Origin: Clostridiales bacterium | Lineage (GTDB): Bacteria > Bacillota > Clostridia > Saccharofermentanales > Saccharofermentanaceae | NCBI GenBank assembly: GCA_017961235.1 | Contig: JAGCXQ010000049.1 | Span: 1-64,000 of the forward strand | Length of the DNA: 64,000 nucleotides | Direction of reading: 5' to 3' | Shown: positions 10,106 to 18,550 of the stretch, one piece after another | Layout: the number at the start of each line of letters is the position of its first letter | How positions within the stretch are numbered: position 1 is the stretch's first letter | The notes under the pieces: model-generated | The model's input: only the letters and a program-made list of their open reading frames with translations | Told to the model about the DNA's origin: nothing | Database searches by the model: none | Made by a program: the position numbers and the translations under genes

Positions 10106-10586
10106 GATTTTTGTGGAACGTATGCAGGAGGATGCTGTTCTTCCGAAATATGCGCATGATGGCGATGCGGGAATGGATCTTTACAGTGTGACCGATATCG
10201 TGATCCAGCCCGGCGAAACAGTTCTTATCCATACCGGACTGAAGTTCGCGATCCCCTATGGGTATGAGGTCCAGATCCGCCCGAGATCCGGGCTTTCCCT
10301 GAATACTCCTCTTCGTATTCCGAATGCTCCGGGTACGATCGACAGCGGATATAGAGGAGAGATCTGCATCATCATGGAGAATACATCTTCTGAGAAATAT
10401 GCTGACGCGCAAGTGCTTTCCCTGAAGGATAAAGGGAATCAGAAGGGACCTTACCATATTCAGAAAGGCGATCGGATCGCACAGATGGTCGTGGCGAAAT
10501 ATGAGTGTGCAAGCTTCACTGTTACCGATAATGTTGAAACTATTGGTATAAACCGGGAAGGCGGTTTTGGTTCGACCGGCGTGTAA
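10095..10586 (+). CDS. dut: dUTP diphosphatase
   Basis: Hydrolyses dUTP to dUMP and pyrophosphate, keeping uracil out of DNA and feeding dTMP synthesis. All five trimeric dUTPase motifs are present in order: DGDAGMDLYS (1), RPRSGLSL (2), GTIDSGYRGE with the catalytic Asp (3), RIAQMVV (4) and the mobile C-terminal arm REGGFGSTG (5). I start at ATG 10095 (163 residues), preceded by AAGGAGAAGAG; the longer in-frame ATG at 10047 would add a 16-residue tail not found in the family. Between motifs 3 and 4 there is an insertion of about 20 residues. Confidence 0.94.
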   Translation: MSTEIFVERMQEDAVLPKYAHDGDAGMDLYSVTDIVIQPGETVLIHTGLKFAIPYGYEVQIRPRSGLSLNTPLRIPNAPGTIDSGYRGEICIIMENTSSEKYADAQVLSLKDKGNQKGPYHIQKGDRIAQMVVAKYECASFTVTDNVETIGINREGGFGSTGV

Positions 10587-10600
10587 GTCTGTGGTAAAAT
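10571..10600 (+). promoter_or_regulatory. Putative extended -10 promoter for the hydrolase-like gene
   Basis: TTCGAC, 18-bp spacer, TAAAAT with an upstream TGG, giving an extended -10 element (TGGTAAAAT) at 10592-10600. The -35 is poor, which extended -10 promoters tolerate. It lies across the end of dut. Confidence 0.45.
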
Positions 10601-10640
10601 AGACTAATTCTGTGGAAGGACGAAAGAAGATTCTCGACAT

Positions 10641-11657
10641 ATGGGAAGAGGTATTACAAAACGTGCTGGTAAAAGGCTCTCACTATCCGGACTGATAGTC
10701 CGTATTGCTCTTGTGCTCAGCATACTTGCTGCAGCCACGATCGCCGTGATCGTAATGACTACTTCCACAGCGAACAGTCTCATGAGTATCGAGAGCAAGC
10801 CACTGCCGAATATCCCATCCAACGTTCTCCCGCCGTATTCTGCCACCAGCTTTACTTCGGCAGATAATCAGACACAGCTTTCAGGATGGTTCTTCAAGAC
10901 AGATGATCCGATCAGTACGGTCATCGTAGTGCATGATACCCAGTCTAACCGGCTTCCGTTCAGCGTATCGATGGTTCAGATGATCGAAGATTTCCTGAAT
11001 CTGCACTTTAACGTATTTCTGTTCGACCTGAGAAACTCCGGAGAGAGCGGCGGTACTATATGCGGATACGGGTATCTGGAGTGGCAGGATGTTCTTGGTG
11101 CCATCAAGCATGTTAAGAAGATCTCTGTAACGAAAGATGTCGTGCTTTATGGTATCGGATCCGGATGCAGTTCATGCCTTCTTGCAATGAATAAGCTTCC
11201 GCCGTCTATGGATACGGAGGTCCTCGAAAAGTATGACAGTAAAATTTCGGATCTTGGCTTTGATGTGCACTATATCTCCGGGATCATACTGGATTCACCT
11301 GCCAAAAACTCCGATGATTACATCACGCCTTTTGTCGTGAAAAAGTCGAAGATGGCGTTTATTACGAAGAACTTCGTTCCGTATGCTATCCGTGTCTCGT
11401 CCGGCGAATCCGGAAGTTTGAATCTTGCCGCGGAGATCTCCCGTCTCCCGATCCCGGTCTGCATCATCTATGGCGGCCGTGACACTTTTGTCGGATCGGA
11501 TAAGATCGGACAGATCGTGGAAGAGAGGAAACGCCTGAATCCGAACACTACCATGGCGACTATGATCTCCGGTGCAGGTTATTGTGAAGCATATATGATC
11601 GATCAGAATGGCTACAGACAGACTCTGAAGGACTTCCTCCAGCAGTACTTTAAATAG
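10641..11657 (+). CDS. Membrane-anchored alpha/beta-hydrolase-fold protein, probably catalytically dead
   Basis: 338 residues with one N-terminal membrane helix (~residues 15-38) and an extracellular alpha/beta-hydrolase domain resembling the YfhR/BEM46 group: VIVVHDTQ, FDLRNSGESGG, a strand-elbow segment, VCIIYGGRDTFV (acid) and a final GAG-x-CEAY segment. The nucleophile elbow reads YGIGSGCSS where relatives have GxSxG, so the Ser position appears to be Gly (about residue 171), and the usual His in GAGH-x-E is Tyr (GAGYCEAY, ~313). Only the acid seems kept. Function unknown: a degenerate hydrolase or binding protein. Runs into tsaD after 9 bp. Confidence 0.75.
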   Translation: MGRGITKRAGKRLSLSGLIVRIALVLSILAAATIAVIVMTTSTANSLMSIESKPLPNIPSNVLPPYSATSFTSADNQTQLSGWFFKTDDPISTVIVVHDTQSNRLPFSVSMVQMIEDFLNLHFNVFLFDLRNSGESGGTICGYGYLEWQDVLGAIKHVKKISVTKDVVLYGIGSGCSSCLLAMNKLPPSMDTEVLEKYDSKISDLGFDVHYISGIILDSPAKNSDDYITPFVVKKSKMAFITKNFVPYAIRVSSGESGSLNLAAEISRLPIPVCIIYGGRDTFVGSDKIGQIVEERKRLNPNTTMATMISGAGYCEAYMIDQNGYRQTLKDFLQQYFK

Positions 11658-11666
11658 AGGCGGAAT

Positions 11667-12689
11667 ATGGCAGTATTAACTTTAGGAATCGAATCATCCT
11701 GTGACGAGACCGCATGTGCAGTCATCGAAGACGGCCGTATCGTCCGAGCGAGTATGATCGCATCCCAGGCGGATCTTCACAGCCAGTACGGCGGCGTCGT
11801 TCCCGAGATCGCTTCCCGTATGCATGTCGAAGCCATTGTTCCTGTGATCTCCGAGACGATGAAGCAGGCAGATGTGACATATGATGATATTGACTGTGTC
11901 TGTGTGACCAAGGGTCCCGGCCTTGTCGGAGCGCTTCTTGTCGGTGTTTCCGCGGCAAAAGCACTTTGCGAAGTCAAGAAGATCCCTCTTGTCGGTGTGA
12001 ATCATATGGCAGGGCATATTGCTGCGAATTATCTTACGGATACCACCTGGGAACCGCCTTTCCTCTGTCTGGTCGTTTCCGGCGGACATAGTGAGATACT
12101 TCTGGTGAAGGACTATGCGGACATGGAGTGTATCTGCAGTACGAGAGATGATGCGGCAGGAGAGGCTTTTGATAAGATCGCGCGAGTGATCGGGCTGGGA
12201 TATCCCGGTGGTCCGAAGCTCGATAAAGCAAGTAAAACAGGTGATCCACACGCATATTCGTTCCCGTCGCCGAAGATAACGGATTCACTGGATTTTTCAT
12301 TCAGCGGAATAAAGACAGCCGCTCTGAATACGATCAATCAGGTCCGCATGAGCGGGAAAGACGTGAATATCAATGATTTTGCGGCTTCTTATCAGGATGC
12401 GATATGCTCGATCCTGTGTGACCGTCTGGATAAAGCAATAAAGCAGACCGGCATGAAGAAGATCTGTCTCGCCGGCGGTGTTTCTGCGAACTCATGCCTC
12501 AGACAGAAGGTGGAAGAACTGGCGAAAAAGCGACATTGCAATCTCTGCCTTCCGAAGATGGCTTACTGCACTGATAATGCTGCGATGATCGCATCGGCCG
12601 GCTATTATTCTTATATTTCGGGTGTTAGGGACACCCTGGATATGAATGCTTATCCGTCTCTTGAACTTGGAGGTGCCTATGGCAATTAA
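11667..12689 (+). CDS. tsaD: tRNA N6-adenosine threonylcarbamoyltransferase TsaD
   Basis: Transfers the threonylcarbamoyl group to A37 of ANN-decoding tRNAs together with TsaB/TsaE. 340 residues, the normal length. N-terminal [11 protein letters not shown], the metal-binding HMAGH, the SGGHSE loop, [10 protein letters not shown] and the [13 protein letters not shown] segment are all present. Start ATG 11667 is preceded by AGAGGCGGA. The reading frame overlaps the smpB start by 11 bases. Confidence 0.97.
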   Translation: MAVLTLGIESSCDETACAVIEDGRIVRASMIASQADLHSQYGGVVPEIASRMHVEAIVPVISETMKQADVTYDDIDCVCVTKGPGLVGALLVGVSAAKALCEVKKIPLVGVNHMAGHIAANYLTDTTWEPPFLCLVVSGGHSEILLVKDYADMECICSTRDDAAGEAFDKIARVIGLGYPGGPKLDKASKTGDPHAYSFPSPKITDSLDFSFSGIKTAALNTINQVRMSGKDVNINDFAASYQDAICSILCDRLDKAIKQTGMKKICLAGGVSANSCLRQKVEELAKKRHCNLCLPKMAYCTDNAAMIASAGYYSYISGVRDTLDMNAYPSLELGGAYGN

Positions 12690-13152
12690 GAAAGGAATCA
12701 AAGTCATAGCTGAGAACCGTAAGGCTTTCCATGACTATTTCATAGATGAGAAATTCGAAGCCGGAATCGTTCTTTCCGGAACTGAGGTGAAGTCCCTTCG
12801 TGCCGGGAAAGTCAATCTCAAAGACAGCTATGTTCAGGTCAAGGAAGGAGAGATCTTCCTGATCGGTGTGCATATCAGTCCATATGAACAGGGCAACCGC
12901 TTTAATCTCGATCCGATGCGCACCAGAAAACTACTGATGCACAAAAATGAGATCATCAGATTATTCTCTACGGTCAAGCAGGATGGTCTTACGATCGTAC
13001 CGACCAAGTGCTATTTCAAAGACGGTAAGGTCAAGTTTGAGATCGGTCTTGCAAGAGGTAAGAAAAACTTCGATAAACGTGATTCAGCGGCGGAAAAGAC
13101 GGCAAAACGTGATATTGACCGCGCGATGAAGGATCAGCGGAATCGCTCCTGA
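12679..13152 (+). CDS. smpB: SsrA-binding protein SmpB
   Basis: Binds tmRNA and places it in the A site of stalled ribosomes for trans-translation. 157 residues. The oligonucleotide-binding barrel shows [44 protein letters not shown] and a basic C-terminal tail ([19 protein letters not shown]) that enters the mRNA channel. ATG 12679 sits 8 bases after CTTGGAGG; an in-frame ATG at 12646 inside tsaD would add 11 residues and has no such site. No ssrA gene is seen in this window. Confidence 0.95.
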   Translation: MAIKKGIKVIAENRKAFHDYFIDEKFEAGIVLSGTEVKSLRAGKVNLKDSYVQVKEGEIFLIGVHISPYEQGNRFNLDPMRTRKLLMHKNEIIRLFSTVKQDGLTIVPTKCYFKDGKVKFEIGLARGKKNFDKRDSAAEKTAKRDIDRAMKDQRNRS

Positions 13153-13164
13153 TCCTTTTCTTTT
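13131..13164 (+). terminator. Terminator overlapping the smpB stop codon
   Basis: GGATCAG (13131-13137) pairs with CTGATCC (13149-13155), followed by TTTTCTTTT. The smpB TGA (13150-13152) lies inside the right arm, so the last codons double as terminator stem. Confidence 0.75.
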
Positions 13165-13175
13165 CACTAATTATT

Positions 13176-13204
13176 TTGAGAAGTTCCCGCATTTGTAGTA
13201 TACT
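13176..13204 (+). promoter_or_regulatory. SigA-type promoter for the VanZ-like gene
   Basis: TTGAGA, 17-bp spacer, TATACT. Directly follows the smpB terminator. The predicted transcription start (~13211) lies so close to ATG 13220 that the next ATG, 13235, which has a GGAGAAG site, is the better start. Confidence 0.7.
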
Positions 13205-13234
13205 CTTGTTGTATATCTAATGGAGAAGATAGGA

Positions 13235-13813
13235 ATGGGACTGGATCAGGAAAAAAAGAAAGCGGTATTTCATCCTTTATATTTTCTTTTCGCGTTCATC
13301 ATGTGGATCCTGGTGGTCGGCTGGCTTGCGGTGATCTTTTCTCTTTCTGCAGAGACAGGCGATGCATCCACGCTTCGTTCGCAGGAACTGATCCGGAAAT
13401 TCTCCGAATTCTTCCATGCCAATGTCAATGAGGATTTTGTAAGAAGCTGTGCACACATCTTCGAGTTTACCGTCCTTTCGGTACTGGCATATATCGCGAT
13501 GTTTGCCACCAATCACATTCAGACTCGTTTTGACCAGCCTGGAATAAAGTTTCTCGAAAAATTCAAAAATGACAATGAGGTGTATATTGCCGTTTCTCTT
13601 TGGATCACGGCACTTTCCGCATCTGCGGATGAATATCACCAGATCTTTGTCGATGGACGTTCTTCCAGTTTGTTTGATGTTTTCCTTGATCTGTGCGGTG
13701 CGGTCGTTGTAATGGTTATCATCCGTATCGTTGTTTCGATCTATGTATATGTGAAAAATAAAAAAGAGAACGTTTCCCTGATCACTCAGGAAGCGAATGT
13801 TGAGGAGATGTGA
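13235..13813 (+). CDS. VanZ-like family membrane protein
   Basis: 192-residue membrane protein with about four helices. The pattern of helix 1 followed by a short loop with F-S-L-S-A-E-T-G-D, then RSCAHIFEFTVLSVLAYI, then SASADEYHQIFVDGRSSSLFDVFLDLCGAVV is the VanZ-like domain (compare the conserved K/H-x-x-E-F and DE-xHQ-F-xPGR-x-G-x-x-D-V motifs). VanZ confers low-level teicoplanin resistance in enterococci, but most clostridial members have no known role. Start chosen at ATG 13235 because its GGAGAAGATAGGA leader fits and the mapped -10 is too near ATG 13220. Followed closely by a small gene of unknown function. Confidence 0.8.
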   Translation: MGLDQEKKKAVFHPLYFLFAFIMWILVVGWLAVIFSLSAETGDASTLRSQELIRKFSEFFHANVNEDFVRSCAHIFEFTVLSVLAYIAMFATNHIQTRFDQPGIKFLEKFKNDNEVYIAVSLWITALSASADEYHQIFVDGRSSSLFDVFLDLCGAVVVMVIIRIVVSIYVYVKNKKENVSLITQEANVEEM

Positions 13814-13816
13814 TAT

Positions 13817-14167
13817 ATGGGTATTTTTGATCGCCGTAAAGAAAGTGATAAAGAATCTCCATTATGGAAAAATGCGTATATGCCGGCATATAATTATCAG
13901 TCGGACAGTAATGGCAATGCAGCTGCATCCTTCACTCTGAATGAAGGTATTGCCACCAGGTTCCTGAAGAAACCTCGTGATTTTTACGAGGATACGGAGC
14001 GTTTTCTGCTTCTCCTTATCAGTTCTACGGATAAGAAGATCCTGGGAACTCTTCCATATGATAAAGCAATGAAGATGCTTGAGCCGTATAAGCTCGAGGA
14101 GACAAAGGAAGAAGTGATCATCCGTCCTTTGACCTATTCCGAGCTTACCGGACTTTTGAAGGGCTGA
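13817..14167 (+). CDS. Hypothetical protein, 116 aa
   Basis: Not recognised. A soluble, hydrophilic protein with an N-terminal charged stretch (FDRRKESDKES) and a globular C-terminal half with predicted helix-strand mix and no membrane segment or signal. It begins 3 bases after the VanZ-like stop with GAGGAGATG as the ribosome site, so it is the second gene of that transcript, and a bidirectional terminator follows. No catalytic or metal motif is visible. Confidence 0.75.
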   Translation: MGIFDRRKESDKESPLWKNAYMPAYNYQSDSNGNAAASFTLNEGIATRFLKKPRDFYEDTERFLLLLISSTDKKILGTLPYDKAMKMLEPYKLEETKEEVIIRPLTYSELTGLLKG

Positions 14168-14200
14168 TCTTCTGTTTAGTTAAAGCAGAATCGAGACATA

Positions 14201-14230
14201 AAAAATGGAGCGGATTTCCGCTCCATTTTT
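14201..14230. terminator. Bidirectional terminator between convergent genes
   Basis: Perfect hairpin: AAAAATGGAGCGGA pairs with TCCGCTCCATTTTT around two T bases. The A-run and T-run flank the stem on both sides, so it can end transcripts from both the 116-aa gene and the DUF3048 gene. Confidence 0.9.
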
Positions 14231-14252
14231 GTGTGCTGGTTTTTAGATCCTA

Positions 14253-15473
14253 TTATTTGTAGGTCGTCTTACTGGTGTAATCGTTATCTACGACACAGAT
14301 GTAAGACTTACCTGCATTGACTTCGATCTCTTTTCCGTTGCTGTCAAAGCACTTGATCGGATCGTTCGGTGTAGGCTTTGTCCAAGTGATATTCATAAGA
14401 TTACCATTGGAAATGTAATAGCCGGAACCGCCTTCTTCAAAGTGGATATCCTTATGACGTTCGGAACTTCTGTCATTCGGACGGGCAGCGATAGGGCAGA
14501 AGAGAACGAATACGTTTGTGAAACTGATCTGCTTATCTACGTTGCAGTCCATCTGAGGCTCGCCATTGTACTGGCTCTTGTAGTACACTTTTTCAGCGGA
14601 GTTATATACGAAGAGGCCGTCATCGTTCATGGAAGAGAAGTATACGTTGATCTCGGAACATGGAACCGCATCGGTCATCTTCGCTTTTCCGGTCTCTACG
14701 AAGTTAAACATCTTCGGCATCTCACCGGTAAGATCGATATTGTTCTTCTCAAAAGCCTTCAAGATAAAATCACCACGGGTAACACCGCAATGCTCAACGC
14801 CTGTACGATGACCGGGCTCGTTCATCCACTCACGGTCACGCCAGCAGTAGCGTCCTTCCGGAACATCTTCCGCATCATGGCCGCGGAGGGAATCATAGAT
14901 GTAATTGTTCAAGTCGAACCATACGATGTTGTTGTTCTTGACATGTGCGGGAACAGCTGTGTAGTCAGCACCCCAGCATACGAAAACAGCACCTGTGCCG
15001 GCACACATATCCGCCGCACCTACACGACCGCTTCGAACCGCGCCGACCAGCGGAATCTTAGAGACATCAGGGTACATACAGAGAAGTCTTGTCTGTCCTC
15101 CTTCGGTCTCGTATTCGAAAATAACCGAAGCTTCGGTCGTACCGCGCTGAGGATTAGCAACCTTACAGTTATTGACCGTGATGCCGATTCCTTTTTTGCC
15201 TTTGTTTGCTTCATCTACTTCATAGAGCCCGGTAAACGGGTTTTCGATCATCCCTACAGGTGTGGTCGCTGATGGCTCAGTTGTTTCAGAGGTCTGTGTC
15301 TCTGCAGGAGTCGTGGACGGCACTGTTGATTCAGATGTCGTTTCGCCTTCGGATGTCCACCATGTTTCATAGCTCAGGGATTCTTGTTTCTTTTTACCGC
15401 ATGCAGTAAGAGGTGATGCGAAAAGCATAAGTGACATCGAAAGAGCCACTAGTTTAAGTATCTGCTTTTTCAT
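14253..15473 (-). CDS. DUF3048 (YerB-like) lipoprotein
   Basis: 406-residue exported lipoprotein. The signal peptide MKKQILKLVALSMSLML ends in a lipobox L-T-A-C before GKKK, so the Cys is probably lipidated. A Ser/Thr-rich linker (~residues 30-75) leads to the DUF3048 domain: PFTGLYEVDE, RPIGITVNN-type segment (KGIGITVNNCKVANPQRG), ASVIFEYETEGGQTRLLCMY, and VRSGR. B. subtilis YerB is the named relative; the biochemical role is unknown. The start at complement(15473) has AAGGAGAGAG upstream; an earlier in-frame ATG at 15539 would bury the signal peptide. Divergent from the LCP gene. Confidence 0.88.
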   Translation of the reverse strand: MKKQILKLVALSMSLMLFASPLTACGKKKQESLSYETWWTSEGETTSESTVPSTTPAETQTSETTEPSATTPVGMIENPFTGLYEVDEANKGKKGIGITVNNCKVANPQRGTTEASVIFEYETEGGQTRLLCMYPDVSKIPLVGAVRSGRVGAADMCAGTGAVFVCWGADYTAVPAHVKNNNIVWFDLNNYIYDSLRGHDAEDVPEGRYCWRDREWMNEPGHRTGVEHCGVTRGDFILKAFEKNNIDLTGEMPKMFNFVETGKAKMTDAVPCSEINVYFSSMNDDGLFVYNSAEKVYYKSQYNGEPQMDCNVDKQISFTNVFVLFCPIAARPNDRSSERHKDIHFEEGGSGYYISNGNLMNITWTKPTPNDPIKCFDSNGKEIEVNAGKSYICVVDNDYTSKTTYK

Positions 15474-15503
15474 TTTCTCTCTCCTTGTTTGTAATATGAC
15501 TCT

Positions 15504-15530
15504 ATTGTAACATAACCTTCCAAATATCAA
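15504..15530 (-). promoter_or_regulatory. Putative promoter of the DUF3048 gene
   Basis: On the minus strand TTGATA, 15-bp spacer, TACAAT. Hexamers are good but the spacer is short, so confidence is modest. Confidence 0.4.
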
Positions 15531-15593
15531 GCACGACATTGAAAAGTAATAGAAAATCGGTTAATATGTTCCATGTCAAGAAAGGGGATTATT

Positions 15594-16715
15594 ATGCCTT
15601 CTAAAAAGAAAGATCAGGCGAAAGCCGATTCAAATAATAAGGCACCACAGAAAAAGTCCGCAGTCAAGATCCTGATCAAGGTCCTGTGCTTTATTCTTTG
15701 TGCCGTCCTTGGCCTCGGCGTAGGTGCTTTTATATATGTATATAAGACTCTCGGTGCCGTAGGCTTCGTTAATACACCTTTTGTAAGTGCCAGCCAGTAT
15801 GAGACAATAGATTTTGATAATCTCGATGATATCGATCTGGAATCCGGTGATGTTGCGTCTTCCTGGAAAGATGGCGGTCACACTCGTGTATATGTTAATA
15901 AGAAGTATCCTATTAAGAAAGTCTCCCAGAAAGATAGCAAGGTCGAGAATATTCTGGTATTCGGTGTCGATTCCCGTGGAACCAACGATGTTACCTGCCG
16001 CGCGGATGCTATCTTGATCGTTTCTATCGATAAGAGAAGAGACTGCGTTAAGATGATCTCTCTGATGCGTGATACCGGAGTTAAGATCGAGGGAAAATCC
16101 TCAACGGATAAGCTCACACATGCTTATGCTTACGGCGGTGTCGGTCTGCTGATCAATACGATCAATGATAATTTCGGACTGGATATCCAGCGCTTTGTAA
16201 TGCTTGACTTCGGAAGTTCTTCCAACCTGATCGATATGGTCGGCGGTATTGATATCGATGTCACAGCAGGTGAAGTAAAGTTCGCCAACCAGAATATCAA
16301 TGAGGAAAATGCGCTTCTCGGAACCAATGTTCCGCTTCTTACTCATGGAGGACGCCAGACACTTAGTGGTGTACAGGCTACATCCTGGGCAAGAATCAGA
16401 AGTCTCGACTCCGATTATGTCCGTTCCGGACGTCAGCGTACCCTTGCGATCTCTCTGATGCATAAGGTCGCAAGTTACAAGTGGACAGCGAAGATCGCGC
16501 TTCTTGAGGACTCTGCCGGCATGTTCGAGACGAATATGAACTCGAAAGACATGATGCGTCTTGCTACTGATGCTGTCGATGTTCTCGGAGAAGTGAAAGA
16601 ATACCGTGCTCCGGCCGATGGTATGTTCAAGGTTCAGGACAAACCTTGGATGATGATCGTTGACTGGAATAAGCAGCTTCCTGATCTGCACCGATTCATC
16701 TGGGAGGAGGAGTAA
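15594..16715 (+). CDS. LytR-CpsA-Psr (LCP) family glycopolymer transferase
   Basis: Transfers teichoic-acid-like or capsular polymers from lipid carriers to peptidoglycan, outside the membrane. 373 residues: a Lys-rich cytoplasmic tip, one membrane helix (~residues 20-42), a linker, then the LCP domain with VFGVDSRGTND, SLMRDTGVKI (catalytic Arg/Asp), KLTHAYAYGG, ATSWARIRSLDSDYVRSGRQR. ATG 15594 follows AAAGGGG; ATG 15573 has no ribosome site. It ends one base before the PP2C-like gene, so the two are co-translated and may act together at the envelope. Confidence 0.93.
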   Translation: MPSKKKDQAKADSNNKAPQKKSAVKILIKVLCFILCAVLGLGVGAFIYVYKTLGAVGFVNTPFVSASQYETIDFDNLDDIDLESGDVASSWKDGGHTRVYVNKKYPIKKVSQKDSKVENILVFGVDSRGTNDVTCRADAILIVSIDKRRDCVKMISLMRDTGVKIEGKSSTDKLTHAYAYGGVGLLINTINDNFGLDIQRFVMLDFGSSSNLIDMVGGIDIDVTAGEVKFANQNINEENALLGTNVPLLTHGGRQTLSGVQATSWARIRSLDSDYVRSGRQRTLAISLMHKVASYKWTAKIALLEDSAGMFETNMNSKDMMRLATDAVDVLGEVKEYRAPADGMFKVQDKPWMMIVDWNKQLPDLHRFIWEEE

Positions 16716-16716
16716 C

Positions 16717-18522
16717 ATGAGTAAAACTTCATCCGCAGTTGTTTGCGAGACAAATCAGGTCCTGGGAAAAAACCAGGAGAATGTATATTTCCATAGCCTT
16801 TACCGTGTTCCGGAAGAATTCGGATCCAGTTATATCCGCTCGGCGAAGTCCACTGCTCCGATCCAGATCTGTGCTCTTTTCTCAGCGCAGGGAGAGGATA
16901 CACTTGCTGCAATGACCCTTCAGGCCGTTCTTGCCAAGATGCAGGAGATCACTGCAACTACGCAGCAGATGAGTGTTCTGGATTACGAGAGTTTCACGAC
17001 TCAGGTCGTTAACGTACTGAATAACACGGTCTGCAATGAATCGATCAAGCACAATGGTGCGAATATCCGAGTCTCCATGTCGATGATCATTATCGAAGGA
17101 GATACTCTCCGCGTGCTGAATATCGGTAATACGCACATCTGGATGTTCCGCCAGGGGAAACTGATCTCCCTTACAGAGAACCAGACAGTAGCACATCGAT
17201 ATGTACAGATGGGCGCTATCCCGAAAGAAGCGGAATATACGCACGAAGGAAGAAATGAATTGACCCAGTATCTGGGCAGATTTGCTCAGGACGGCGAGGT
17301 GCTTCCGGATAAGAAAGTTCATCTGAAACTGATGGATGGAGACGAGCTTATCATGATCGGTACCGGTCTGGATCAGGAAGTCCCGATCCAGAAACTCGGA
17401 GTCGTTATTGCACGCCCGACACAGCCGGAGACCAAGGCTTCCGAGCTCATTTCCTGTGCTACGGAACAGGGTGTTAAGTCCGGACTTACCGCACTGGTCG
17501 TTCGTATCGAGAGTACGCTCTTACTTCCGGGAGATGCAAAGATCGAAGAGGCCGCGGTTACTAATGATCTTTCTGTTGCCTCCAAGCCAATCGTTGCGGC
17601 AACTCCTGTTGCTCCGATTTCCCAGGCCCAGCAGCCGGTTGCGGCAAGTGATGCACCGACGATTCAGTCGGATGAACTGCGTTTCCGCATGAATCAGCAG
17701 TTCCAGGAACCTCCTATTCCTTCCTTTGGTGATGAAGAAGAGGACGATTATGATGACGAGGAATATGAAGCACCAGCACGTGCCCGTTCCTCGGAGAAGA
17801 AAAAGAAAAAAGAGAAGAAGGGTTCGGCATTGAAGAATATTCTTATCGGACTGCTGGTTTTCCTGATCTGCGGCGTTGTCGGATATTTCGGTATGTATGT
17901 CCTCTTTAATATTGCACACTGGAATGGCGATCTTAAACCGATCGAGACCTCTGAACAGTCTTATGAGGAACTGGATCAGGTTATGTATGCTCTTTATGAT
18001 GATACAGCACTTTATGTGGAAGAGTCTCTGGATAGCCAGGCGATCGATACCCTGGCCAGAGGTGAGGCAGTTACACTTCTTGCGTCCAACGGTAATTTCG
18101 CGAAAGTACGTAAAGAGAACGGCCTGATGGGTTATGTACCGCTAGAGATGATCTCTGAAGAAGACCCGACGATCGGTGAGAAGAGTGAGACGGAATTTAT
18201 CGATCCGACTCCGATTCCGACAACACCTACGGAGATCACTAAACCTACCTCTAAACAGGAAGAGACAGAGCCTACTTCCGAGCCTTCCGATACCACATCC
18301 GAGATCACTCCGCCGGAGTCCTCTTCGGAAGCAACATCCGCACCGGAAAACTCTTCGGAAACATCTCCTGAATCCAGTGAGAGCAGCGAGTCCTCGGAGA
18401 CTCCGGCACCTTCGTCGGAGGAACCGTCAAGCGAGTCGTCCTCTGAGTCTTCTTCGGAGGAGACATCATCGGATACGGAAGCGACTTCCTCTGAAACACC
18501 TGCTCCGGGAGATCCGGCGTAA
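16717..18522 (+). CDS. PP2C-like pseudophosphatase with membrane helix, SH3b domain and Ser/Glu-rich tail
   Basis: 601 residues. Residues 1-~270 have the PP2C/SpoIIE-like strand order: LNIGNTHIWMFRQGKLISLTENQT and LMDGDELIMIGTGLDQEV match NVGDSRxYxxRDGxLxxLTxDHS and DGDxLLLCSDGL. The metal-binding aspartates are missing: GNTH for GDSR, FSAQGED for DGMGG, IGTGL for CSDGL, SGLTALVV for DNxTxVVV. A Glu-rich KKKKEKK stretch precedes one membrane helix (~374-397), then a bacterial SH3 domain (~424-480: ALYVEESLDS...GLMGYVPLEMI) and ~120 residues of low-complexity Ser/Glu/Thr/Pro likely in the cell wall. GGAGGAGG at 16703 fixes ATG 16717. I infer a sensor, not an active phosphatase. Confidence 0.75.
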   Translation: MSKTSSAVVCETNQVLGKNQENVYFHSLYRVPEEFGSSYIRSAKSTAPIQICALFSAQGEDTLAAMTLQAVLAKMQEITATTQQMSVLDYESFTTQVVNVLNNTVCNESIKHNGANIRVSMSMIIIEGDTLRVLNIGNTHIWMFRQGKLISLTENQTVAHRYVQMGAIPKEAEYTHEGRNELTQYLGRFAQDGEVLPDKKVHLKLMDGDELIMIGTGLDQEVPIQKLGVVIARPTQPETKASELISCATEQGVKSGLTALVVRIESTLLLPGDAKIEEAAVTNDLSVASKPIVAATPVAPISQAQQPVAASDAPTIQSDELRFRMNQQFQEPPIPSFGDEEEDDYDDEEYEAPARARSSEKKKKKEKKGSALKNILIGLLVFLICGVVGYFGMYVLFNIAHWNGDLKPIETSEQSYEELDQVMYALYDDTALYVEESLDSQAIDTLARGEAVTLLASNGNFAKVRKENGLMGYVPLEMISEEDPTIGEKSETEFIDPTPIPTTPTEITKPTSKQEETEPTSEPSDTTSEITPPESSSEATSAPENSSETSPESSESSESSETPAPSSEEPSSESSSESSSEETSSDTEATSSETPAPGDPA

Positions 18523-18550
18523 GTATTTCTGTTTTTCGTAACAGGATTAA

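Noticed and set aside
18290..18510. Tandem repeat array in the PP2C-like gene
   Set aside because: It is a Ser/Glu codon-run of low complexity, not a unit-repeat or CRISPR-like array.
18529..18544. CTGTT...AACAG hairpin between the convergent PP2C-like and oxidoreductase genes
   Set aside because: Five base pairs and no T-run; too weak for a terminator.
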